A program made the translations under genes and the position numbers. A stretch of DNA of 64,000 nucleotides from Cryoendolithus antarcticus (Eukaryota; Ascomycota; Dothideomycetes; Cladosporiales; Cladosporiaceae). Positions within the stretch are counted from its first letter, which is position 1; the number at the start of each line of letters is the position of its first letter. The stretch lies in the NCBI GenBank assembly GCA_002077065.1, contig NAJO01000014.1:186001-250000 (forward strand), in the 5' to 3' direction. This document shows positions 55,136 to 64,000 of the stretch, piece by piece. A model generated the notes under the pieces. That model was given only the letters and a program-made list of their open reading frames with translations. It searched no databases and was not told the origin of the DNA.

Positions 55136-57200
55136 ATGTTATGCTCCCACTGCCAGCAGATAGCCATTCACGCTGCGTCTGTACCGGACGAGGATCTGGA
55201 GCGGTCGTATAGACGCGTCTATCACTATGGTCGAACGGACAATTTCCCTGACCTGCCAAGCCTGGCCGCAGCAGCAGCAGCGGGATGTGAGATGTGCCAC
55301 CTTTTGCGCACTCAAATGCTGGCACTGCTCCCTAGGTGGATGAACTCGACCGAGCGGAATATCCCTTCGATCGATCAGAACTCGCCGTGTAGAATTGGAA
55401 GGTATTCCCTCAGCTATGAGAATAGCCAACTGGGCAGAGGTCGTGAACTGGACTTAGACGGACCGTATCAGCTGACTTTCCTTGTGGAATGCCCCATCAT
55501 CCCGACTGGGCAGTACCTACACGTCTACTTCAACGTGTGGGCAGTGGAGGGTAGGTCATCGCCGACATTTTGTGGCTTGACGGCTACTGACAGGGCTTAT
55601 ATCAGGCACACCGGCCGCAAGATACGGCGGATTACGAAGATGCCTGCCCTCACGCGATCCGCTTTCTTGTCGCAATATCGAGACCTTGCAGCGCCTGCTT
55701 CGACAATGCCATGGTCAACATAACGCGTGCTTCACGGGCGTAACGGACTTCGTGCCTACGCGTCTGCTCGATCTCGATTGCGGCCTTGGTTCTGACCTAC
55801 GCCTTGTCAAGACCATCAATGTCACAGCCCCACTGAGTTACGTTGCCTTGACTTATACATGGGGATCTTCCGAGTCCATGGTCACAACTACAGTGCAGTC
55901 GCTTGACGAGAGATGCACGAAGATGAACCTAGAGGCATTGCCTGCCACGATCAGAGACGCTGTGAGGGTATGCCGTGCGCTCGCGATTCGGTATCTATGG
56001 ATCGATGCCCTGTGCATCATACAGGACAGCATCGTCGACTGGGCGACGGAGTCTGCGAGTATGCACGACGTCTACACCAATGCATACTTCACACTGGCTG
56101 CAACGCGATCTCTATCTTCGGACGATGGATTCCTGCAGGAACGTGAGCACAACTCTGTGTTCTTCGACTATCAGAACCCTGATAGCGCAAAGTCCGGTGG
56201 GAAGTTCTTCTTGACCCCACAGCAGATGAAATCGCGCTACAGTGACCTCTTCCACTACATCGAGGAGAGTGCCTGGAACCAGCGAGGCTGGACATTCCAG
56301 GAGCGCAGCCTTTCCCGTCGGGTGCTCCACTTTACCGACATCCTGCTGTACTTCGAGTGCCGCACAGTCGAATGGACTGAGGATGAGAGACCGCCGACAT
56401 CCTCGGGTGGCCGGCTTGGCTGGCTTGGCCCTAAGCGAGGCGCAACCCAGGCCACGCGACGACAACTTTTTTCCTCGTGGTATTCTCTGCTCTTCATCTA
56501 TTGTCGACGATATCTGACTAACCAGCATGATAAACTGCCAGCACTATCCGGGTTCGCGCATGAGATGGCACGCTTATCGCCCGATAAATACATTGCAGGT
56601 CTATGGCTTGCTGATCTTGCCAATGGCCTTCTGTGGTATCCGGACGTGGAGGCATCGCGCTGTTCGTATTACAGAGCTCCTAGTTGGTCATGGGCACAAT
56701 TCGATGGGAAAATCGCAACAGACGGCGGACTTGGCGACATCCCGTGGGAGTTCGACCTGGTCTCCTACAATGTTGACCTGCAGACGACAGACGATATGGG
56801 CCGCTTATCATCTGCCAGCTTGACTTTGTTTGGGAAACGCTGTTCTCGCACCATGGTCACGCACGAAGCTCGAGGTATTCATGGCTCCCACCGATTCTAC
56901 AGCGATGGAGTGTTCTTTGGCGAGGGCCGGCTAGACGACTGGAGTCGATCACTTGACGATACTACCGTGCACATGTTTCTCATCGCTTACAACAAGCTAT
57001 TCGGACGTCGGAGACCGGATGCTCTGCTGTTGGAAGCTCTTGATGGTCAAGCAGGAAGCTATTGCCGCATAGGCACGATCTCGATGTATGATTACGGCGC
57101 AGCAGAATGCGATGACTACGGGGACTTCATTGCAGAGAATCCGGATTGGCGGCACGACTTCTGGAGTGGTGTTGAGAGCGAAGTGGTGCAGCTCGTATGA
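55136..57200 (+). CDS. HET-domain protein (heterokaryon incompatibility type)
   Basis: Exons 55136-55550 and 55606-57200 flank a 55-bp intron (GTAGGT...ATCAG) joined as WAVEG-TPAARYGGLRRCLPSRDP. The product is 669 aa. It starts MLCSHCQQI, with a second pair of Cys in AGCEMCHLLRTQ, as often seen at the N-terminus of these proteins. The HET domain occupies about residues 215-365: YVALTYTWGSSE, LPATIRDAVRVCRALAIRYLWIDALCIIQD, DWATESASMHDVYTNAYFTLAA. It is followed by the usual AWNQRGWTFQERSLSRRVLHF and a C-terminal region with RAPSWSWAQFDG. HET proteins mediate programmed cell death after non-self recognition in fungi. No partner domain (NACHT, ankyrin) is attached. It interrupts the F-box-like array. 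Confidence 0.92.
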
Positions 57201-57778
57201 GGCTTGCCGCTTCTTTGGATGAATGTGGGCGACGCATTCATACATGCGAAATAGCACGACGATCAGCTATGCTGCATCTGCTCTTGCGATACATCCGGTT
57301 GTCTGTATTGCATGGAAGCATGGCGCTCCTCCTGGCGCGCGAAGCCGCAGATGCATGGAGAGGTCTCGCTGCGGACAAGAAGGACACCAGAGTAAGCGTC
57401 CGCCCTTCCACTTACTCCCTTTCTTGCTCCGGCTGCCAGCAGCAGGCCTTCCGTGGGCTTTCTCTTTGTCTCATTCAATCACCAATCGCTATGTGTAGGC
57501 AGTGAGGACAGCGTTATAAGTCGTGGTCGTACTTTCCCTGTATGCAGTGAAGTTTCTCTACGACGCCTTTGCGCTGCATGCCATGAAGGCGGGGCAAGAG
57601 AAGCGCCAGGACTTCATTGTTGTCGGCTCAGTGCCTTACTTGCGTATCATCACTCGGCCCTTGACTTCACTTCACTTCCGGTACATCTGCTGGTTCCTTG
57701 GATCTTCATTACCAAGTATATTATACTTGACCACACCACACTCGAACTCCTAGCCATTTGTATTCGGACACCCATAAT
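57201..57778. other. Intergenic, no gene seen
   Basis: Spacer between the HET gene and copy B of the F-box-like family. No supported coding sequence. Confidence 0.45.
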
Positions 57779-59159
57779 ATGGCACCTCGAAAGCGGAAAG
57801 CCAGCGTAGCTGATCACGCACCTACCGACAGTGCGCCTTCTGTCAAGCGCCAACGACAATGTTCGAAAAGCTACACAGACGGAGACGTTGCCCCGACGTT
57901 GCGCAGGTCTACGAGGCTGAACCCACTCCTCCCTCAGCCACCACTGGCGATTATAGTACCTTAAAGTCAGGAAACCCTCGCCAAAAAGTCCGCATCCACA
58001 GCGAAGACCCCGGATCCTCTTCCACAAGCAGCACAGGCAAAGTCTCCGGAGACGAAGCTGAAGCCTGTCGCTACTGGTCTGGTGTTAGCAAGCAGCACAA
58101 GTGATCGCCTCCAATTATTTGGACTGCCACAAGAACTTCAGGATATCATCTTCGAGTTTGCATACCCTCGCCATGCAATGAACTACAGATATGGTACCGC
58201 GTGGAGATGGAGTGAGAAGAACAAGCGCAAGGGGATACGCGGCTACGTACCGAAGCCCTTCACCGGTCACTTCGTTGATAGATGGCTGGTGTCCAAGGCT
58301 TTCTTCATCTCCGCTGCTCGGGCCTGGTTCACATCCGACGCGTTTGATCTCACATCCCACTACCAGTCTCGAGGATTTCACGGGCAAGATCTCGGCTTGT
58401 TTCGGGAGTTCGTGGTGAGTCTGAAGATGGAGTACAGCCACTACATGAGGCTACCCGCTTCGTGTAAATCCCTTACAAAGCTAGAGATCGTCATTGGCAG
58501 GGAATGGGAGAGCGTACCACTGGACTCGAAGACAAGGTTCGCATGGCACGAACTTTTCACCGATAGAGATCTCGCGCGGTGCCTTGCGCAGTCGACACTA
58601 CCAAGCTTGCGGGGCTTGGAGACATTTGATATCAAAGTGAGGCAAGGAGGGTCTCGCTACGCCAAAACAGCCGAAGAGAAAAGTCTGCTGGAAGCCAACA
58701 CCCACGCGCTGGAGACTTACCTACGCCGAACAGCTCTCCCGCCTCGCAAGACTGCATTCACTACCTCGCCCGTCCTTCCCGCTCCATTGTACACTGGGTC
58801 CAGAGTCTACTGGAGTACTCCTACAGGGTCTGCAGCCCCCCAGCAGACCGCTGATGCGTCGCGCAAGATCAAAGTGCAGACAAAGGCGGACAAAGCACGC
58901 AGAGAGGCGAGAAGGCTGCAGCGCTTGCAGAATGTGGCGCAAAAGACCCAGAAACAGCTGTCAGATGCATCATGGGACGATGTTACCGAAAAACTTACCA
59001 TCCTCAAAGCTGGGATCGCCTCCGGGAAAGACGCTCGCGAGGCAGGTGACTTCCTTATGAATGCGTTATTGGAACTTGCGCAGTGGTATGTGCCCACTCA
59101 GTATATGCATTGCAAATTGAGACTGACTTGAGCTTCGCAGGCGTCGGAAGCAGGCTTGA
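57779..59159 (+). CDS. F-box-like family protein, copy B (in-frame stop near N-terminus)
   Basis: The frame begins MAPRKRKASVADHAP at 57779, is interrupted by TAA at 57962-57964, and continues in the same frame to 59085. A 55-bp intron (59086-59140) then leads to a six-codon exon, giving AQW-RRKQA. The N-terminus has nuclear-localisation-like basic runs (RKRK, VKRQRQ). The module starts at LFGLPQELQDIIFEFAYP, then VDRWLVSKAFFISAARAWF, LGLFREFV and LYTGSRVYWSTP. An 84-bp intron (from GTTGCC to GTCAG, ending before GAAACC) would remove the stop and keep the frame, but its donor is poor. The gene is therefore either intact with an unusual intron or disrupted. If translation started after the stop, the first ATG would cut into the module. 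Confidence 0.6.
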
Positions 59160-59868
59160 TGCCAACAGCGTCTCGAACAAAAGCCGTAAGGGAGGCGGTG
59201 ATCACGAGCGATTAAGGCACAGACGCAGGTGCACATAACGGCGAGCTGTCATCGCGGGTCTCCATGGCTCAGTGCGCACAATACGCGAGCACCAGCGGGT
59301 GGGCACGATGCGCGGTCAGCACGTTGGCAGATTTGGAGAGACCAAGTCGAATGACGGGCCTGATCAGCCTCGTCCGCATTGACGGCGAGGGAAGCCATCG
59401 TCGATAGGGGTTCTGCTTTCACACCCACTTCTACCATTAAAAAATTTGCACTCATTGCCTTTGTTTCCTCCAGTCGTGCGCAATCGTGTACCGAAGGATC
59501 CTTATGTGGAACACGACGGATTCCTCTTATGTGTCCATCATAGTGCGATCGTGCTTTCCTCGTCAACACAACTTCTTCTGTCGATCTCCGCTGGCACGTG
59601 CAACAATCGAGAACCTTCTCCTATTGTGACAGTGGATCATTTGCTTACTGACAGACCTTCACTCGACCTCATGCCGGTCGGTCAGAAACTCAGTGGCTTC
59701 GCCATCTCAATCATTGTGAACACTTCTTGACGACACCAATGCCAACCTTCTGATACCACTTCACACCTCAGTAAGCTCATCGCAATCCTTACAACTTACC
59801 ACACTGACACTTGGCCAGCATACACCAACGTCATCAAGTCGCGATCGAACACGAATACCGCATCCATC
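59160..59868. other. Intergenic, no gene seen
   Basis: Spacer between copies B and C. No supported coding sequence. Confidence 0.45.
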
Positions 59869-61204
59869 ATGGCATCCAATGATCGCAAGCGTGCCGCATC
59901 CGATACTACATCGGACACTGAAGCGCCTGAGTCAAAGAAGCAATGCCACCCGGCTCCCTCGAAAACCTCCAATGCTGGATTGAGTGAGGACGATGCGCCG
60001 ATGACCGGCTCCAGTACGATAGTACAAAGCTCGATCATGCCCACTGCCAGCGATGCGCAGCCCGACAGCACAACACCCACTGTTCCTTCCGCAGCAGTAA
60101 CCTCGACGTCAGGCTTCTTCGGTCCGCTCCCACAGGAGCTCGAGGACTTGATCTTCGAGTTCGCATACCAGCAGGATCCAGCTATGAAATTCATGACGGC
60201 CTCGGACTGGGCAGGAAGGGAAGAGGATAAGCGCAGAAAGTCTCGCACCTACGTCGCACTGCCGTTTCCGACGCATTTTGTGAGTCAATGGCTCGTGTCT
60301 AAGCGCTACTTCATTGCCGCTGCGTCGGTCTGGTTTGGGTCCGGGCCATTCAAACTTCACCACGACGTTCGATCACCAGACCTTCGCTGTGACTTCAGGC
60401 CACCGCCACGAACTCAGACGTCTTGGTCTGTTCCGCGACTTTGCTACCGTTATGAGAGACCATTACGCGCATCACATATCGTGGCCAGCGAAGTGCAAGA
60501 AGCTGACAGAGCTGACCTTGACGATGGACCACGAATGGGAGTACTGCACAGGCGGCATCAGTAAGTATGCCTGGCAGGAGCCTTTTACTCCTGTGGACTT
60601 CGACACCATGCTCAAAGACTCGCCTTTACTCGAAATGCGGGGGTTGAAAGAATTGAAGGTTGAGAGTGGTACCCATTACACATTCCTCAGCGATGACAAG
60701 ACGGAGGAGGAAAAGGAAATGCTGGAGTTGAACACTCGAGAGCTAGAGAAAGCACTCCGCAAGAGTGCACTGCAACCGAAGCTAAGCCCGCCTCCAGAGA
60801 CCGAGAAGGACCAACCGCTCTCGCTGTACTCCGGCTCTAGGGTCTTCTGGACACCACCGGACAAAAATGAGCCATCTCCGAGGGGAAAGAAGGAGGCGAA
60901 GAGACTGGAGCGTATTCAACATGCTGTCGGTGGCGAGGAGTCGACCCTGACAAAGGAGATGTGCAAAGACGTCAAATTGGAGTTGTGCGAAGTGCAGACC
61001 ACGGTCGGCACAGAGGGAGATGCGCTGAAGGGGAAGGCGTTCCCATTCGCAGCCCTGCTGGAGCTTGCGAATTGGTATGTTGATAGTCACTCACCGCCAT
61101 TGACGATAGCTGACATGCAACTGTGTAGGCGCCGCACGATCTGTGCGAGTGAGAGCTATGTCGATCCGTACAAGTCATTGAGAGACAGATTGGACTGGTC
61201 TTGA
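59869..61204 (+). pseudogene. F-box-like family, copy C (frameshifted)
   Basis: It starts MASNDRKRAASDTT (59869), with a basic/acidic disordered leader and then the module GPLPQELEDLIFEFAYQ, VSQWLVSKRYFIAAASVWFGSGPFKL. At about 60353-60362 homology moves to the next frame, where it continues as TTTFDHQTF, LGLFRDFATVMRDHYAHH, KYAWQEPFTPVDF and LYSGSRVFWTPPD. One surplus base in the AAACTTCACC stretch accounts for it. No intron with sensible splice sites and no stop repairs the frame. A 54-bp intron (61075-61128, GTATGT...TGTAG), at the same place as in copies B and D, precedes the last exon. A sequencing or assembly error would give the same picture. Confidence 0.7.
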
Positions 61205-61683
61205 TCAGAGTTGCGGAGGGGTGAATGGTTCTGGGGCATTGACGCGCCGAATTCAGATGGTGGACATTTTGTTGCGCTCGAATGGGGCCCTTCGCCTGCT
61301 GACGACGCTGTTGCAGTAGCGTAGCCGTCGAGCCTTGAGCATAGCCATGCGGCCGTCGAACAGTATGGGAACTGCTATTTGCATAGCATGATCGCTGACA
61401 TCTGCGTCAGTATTGAGCAGATATCATTGTACACTCATCTCACTGTCTCGCCATATGCAGTATGTGGTTCTGTAGTTCGGGCCGTCATGTTTCGCGCCTT
61501 CCTTATCTCGCAAGCTGCTGCCTTCATCGTCACGCGACATTACGCGTGACATGGCTGCAAAACGTCCTCTGTATCTCTCATTCCACACGCTCACTACTTC
61601 GAGCTCGTCCGAGTGAGCCATAGTGATCCATTCTCATCGAGCACTTCTCCTAGACGGACGGGACTCACCACAGGCTCTCTGCA
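61205..61683. other. Intergenic, no gene seen
   Basis: Spacer between copies C and D. No supported coding sequence. Confidence 0.45.
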
Positions 61684-63121
61684 ATGACTGGCTTCGTCTC
61701 CAGGAAGCGCAAACGTCCAGAGCTCGCCCATGCTGATGCTGAACCTTCGTCCGACGATGAGTTCGAGGGTCCTTTGACTCCGCAACACACTGTTCCGAAG
61801 TCGAAAAGATACAAGAGTGGCGGACAGTTCGGGCACGACACAGCGCATCCGGATGCACCGTCCCTTGCATACTCCCTCCAGCAATCCCTACTCGATTCGC
61901 CGCAGGAGCAGTCAGCGCCATCAGACATTGTGCCGGACAGTGATGTGGATGACGTCCTCGAGCCATCGGATCCCAGTATACCCCGTCCGACTCGATGCTT
62001 CCTGTTCACGCTGGCAGTTGAGCAGCAGATTGATATCTTCGAGATGGCGACCACCCCTCAGAAAGGTGGCAGGTACCTCGACAAACCCACCTGGAATCAC
62101 AGGCAGGAGATCATTGGGAACAAGAACAGTTCCTACATTCCCAGAGACTTTCCCGCCCCCAAAGTCAACGAGTGGCTTCTCTCAAAGCAATACTTCCTGC
62201 AAGCTGCCCGGGCCTGATTCAGAGCTAATGCAAACTTGCTGGTCAACCCTTTGATGACCGTTTCAAGATGGCTCGCCTTCCCGTTATACCGATCAATGGC
62301 TGTGAAGCTGGAGCTTGACTTCAGCCACTGTAGCAAGTTTGGCCTTGTGAACCCAACTCTGTTGGAGTGCGATAATCTGGTATCCTTGACGGTTAGGATC
62401 GAGAGCTACAGGCTAGCAGATGACGACTGGTGTCTGTGGCGGGGCAGACTCAGCAACAAATCCATGTCGAAGCTTCTCAAGGGTTCGATACTGCCATTGC
62501 TGCGGGGTCTTGGGGAGTTCAAAGTGACCACCGCGTTCTGCATCGCAGCACGCATTGACAAGGAAAAGCAAATGCTGGCGGCGAATGTACTGCACATCCA
62601 GAAAGCACTACAGAAGGTCGTACTGCTGCCCAAGGACTCGGATTTCGTCAATAAGTATCAGAATGCGGCGAAGTTGTATCCGGGTTCGAAAGTGCGCTGG
62701 GATGGAGATGCGGCTCTTGAAAGTGAAGAGATGGGTCCATCGATTCCTCGAGTGGCGACGCCCGATATCTCTCCAGACTACATCTCAGCGTCTACACAAA
62801 CAGACAACAGCCCTCAGCCCTCTAAACGTCCCAAGTACGTCTCGACGTCGACACAAATGGAGGACCAGGATCAGCCGGGTGCTAAAGTCGATAGAGTGAT
62901 GACGTTTGACCAGCGCGTGGCCGAATCAGCTTTGGTGAACGAGATGCTCGAGCGTGAAGCCCGCAGACATGGAGGCAGCGCGATTGCCGAAGGCTTTCCT
63001 TCGTTCAACCCTCAGGCAGATTGGTAAGTTGCCTACTGGCGCTTTGACAGACTGTAATGCGTTGCTGACGTACATCTTACGCAGGCTGCTGAGTTGCAGG
63101 GAGCGCGCTCCGACGTATTGA
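61684..63121 (+). pseudogene. F-box-like family, copy D (nonsense mutation)
   Basis: Starts MTGFVSRKRKRPEL (61684), with basic runs RKRKR and KSKRYK and an acidic leader. The module is the most diverged: CFLFTLAVEQQIDIFEMATTP, then VNEWLLSKQYFLQAARA followed by TGA at 62215-62217. Copies A, B and C have Trp or a residue of that block here (ARAW, SVW), and TGG to TGA is a single base change. The same frame then runs open to 63023, with the shared YPGSKVRWDGD. A 61-bp intron (63024-63084, GTAAGT...CGCAG) sits at the conserved position, followed by a last exon to 63121 (ADW-LLSCRERAPTY). The long open frame after the stop implies a recent lesion, stop-codon readthrough, or an error. Confidence 0.7.
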
Positions 63122-63666
63122 GGCGGTCTTCGACTTAGATGAGTGGGAAGGGAGATGGTGGATGATAGCTGGAACATGTGTGTCAGTATTTGCTGTCGTT
63201 GCGCTAGGGGAGGGGAGGCAACATCTGTGTTGCCCATCGAATTCGCTGCCTTGGAGACCTCCAGATCTCGTATACTCTATACTTGCTTCAGATATGCACA
63301 CATAGCTAACACGGCCATTGATACTAAGCAGTGGTAACTTTACCCTCATTTGATCATTCATTGCGCTATCTTACCCGCTCGCTCATGCAAGCTGCGTCTT
63401 GCTGCCAAGACTCTGCGCGGTGCAGCCATCATGGTGGTATGTCGATTCCACTCCTCTGCCGCCCCGCGTCTGTATGCGTGTCGATCCTTCCTTGCTCGCG
63501 CTCCGTGTGTTCCGAGGTGCTTGTCCCGCTTTCGTAGCCTCGAAGGTCGGGAATCGAGCATCCGGAATACTGCTGCTGCCGCCGCTGCCACTGCCGCTTC
63601 TTCACGTACGCACATTCACGAGCTCAACATACCTTCTGCTTTAGTATCCAATCGCACCTCACTTCA
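63122..63666. other. Convergent intergenic region, no gene seen
   Basis: Spacer between copy D and the reverse-strand gene at the window edge. No supported coding sequence. Confidence 0.45.
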
Positions 63667-64000
63667 CTACCGTGGTGGAAAGCCATGCCCTGGCGGCGCA
63701 AACCCCCGACCGAACCCCGGCGGCGCGCCTCCAGGTGGTCCTCCAAACCCAGGCGGCCCTCCAAACCCTCCCGGCGGCGCCCCAAACCCAGGTGGTCCAG
63801 CTCTCCCCATACCCGGGAATCCCGGCCCGCCAACGCCCACCGCCGGTCCCGCCAATCCAATTCCCGCGCCTCGCCCAGCAGGCTTCGAAATCCCAACACC
63901 AGCCTGCATCGCAGCCGGCACTCCACCTCCTGGTGCTGAGGTGCCGAGTCGCGCAGAGGGATCTGCGGGGGGTGGGCCGTCTACCGAGCAGGAGACTACT
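63667..64000 (-). CDS. Gly/Pro-rich protein, C-terminal part (5'-partial)
   Basis: Frame open from the right edge to TAG at 63667-63669, 110 codons. The peptide is dominated by Gly, Pro, Phe and Ala in irregular repeats of the type GGPPGFGGPPGG and ends GRGFAPPGHGFPPR. Its upstream part reads VDGPPPADPSARLG. The repeat DNA is a C/G-rich minisatellite at about 63700-63830. Composition alone does not fix a function; Gly/Pro/Phe tails occur in wall proteins, RNA-binding proteins and endocytic adaptors. The start and any domains lie outside the window. The opposite strand is also open here, but its Arg/Pro/Ser-rich product looks like a shadow. Confidence 0.5.
   Translation of the reverse strand, partial: VVSCSVDGPPPADPSARLGTSAPGGGVPAAMQAGVGISKPAGRGAGIGLAGPAVGVGGPGFPGMGRAGPPGFGAPPGGFGGPPGFGGPPGGAPPGFGRGFAPPGHGFPPR

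Noticed and set aside
63685..63939. Forward Arg/Pro/Ser-rich ORF at the right edge
   Set aside because: Antisense of the Gly/Pro minisatellite; no start context or motif.

Overview
The window is nuclear DNA of a filamentous ascomycete. Short (mostly 50-60 bp) introns with GT donors, CTAAC/CTGAC-like branch points and AG acceptors interrupt most genes. Genes lie on both strands with little synteny of function, and the families are typical of Pezizomycotina (fungal transcription factor domain, HET domain, NAD-type LYS1, BIG1, fungal tropomyosin). A mycosporine-type gene set and an expanded F-box-like family suggest a stress-tolerant Dothideomycete (Capnodiales/Mycosphaerellales-like); that placement is inference.

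Layout. 1-8.2 kb: 3' end of a transcription factor, a seven-helix-type membrane protein, DGAT2 acyltransferase, an STK19-family protein and a metzincin peptidase. 8.2-10.9 kb: no supported gene. 10.9-16.2 kb: KIP2-like kinesin and a convergent type II Golgi glycosyltransferase. 17.4-23.2 kb: mycosporine cluster, with a sugar phosphate cyclase (DDGS) divergent from an O-methyltransferase, followed by an ATP-grasp gene that lacks its C-terminal third. 23.5-51 kb: mostly housekeeping genes (condensin BRN1, a Na/Ca-exchanger family transporter, LYS1, acylcarnitine carrier, BIG1, RRP17, tropomyosin, a DIA2/Pof3-type TPR/F-box/LRR protein, phosphomannomutase, ADE16/17). Between them lie a remarkable chimeric protein (FAR1-type zinc domain + Zn2Cys6 + copia Gag-like) and a 93-residue gene hidden by two introns.

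51.5-63.1 kb looks like an accessory region. Four members of an F-box-like family (five modules) are arranged in one orientation, with a HET-domain gene and a small membrane protein inserted between the first two. The first copy is intact and has two modules. The other three each carry a different lesion: an in-frame TAA, a +1 frameshift, and a TGA in place of a conserved Trp. The window ends in the 3' end of a Gly/Pro-rich reverse-strand gene.

Exon boundaries were derived by hand from splice signals, reading-frame continuity and protein-family continuity; none was checked against transcripts. Where I name a family, this rests on recognised motifs, not on a database search.
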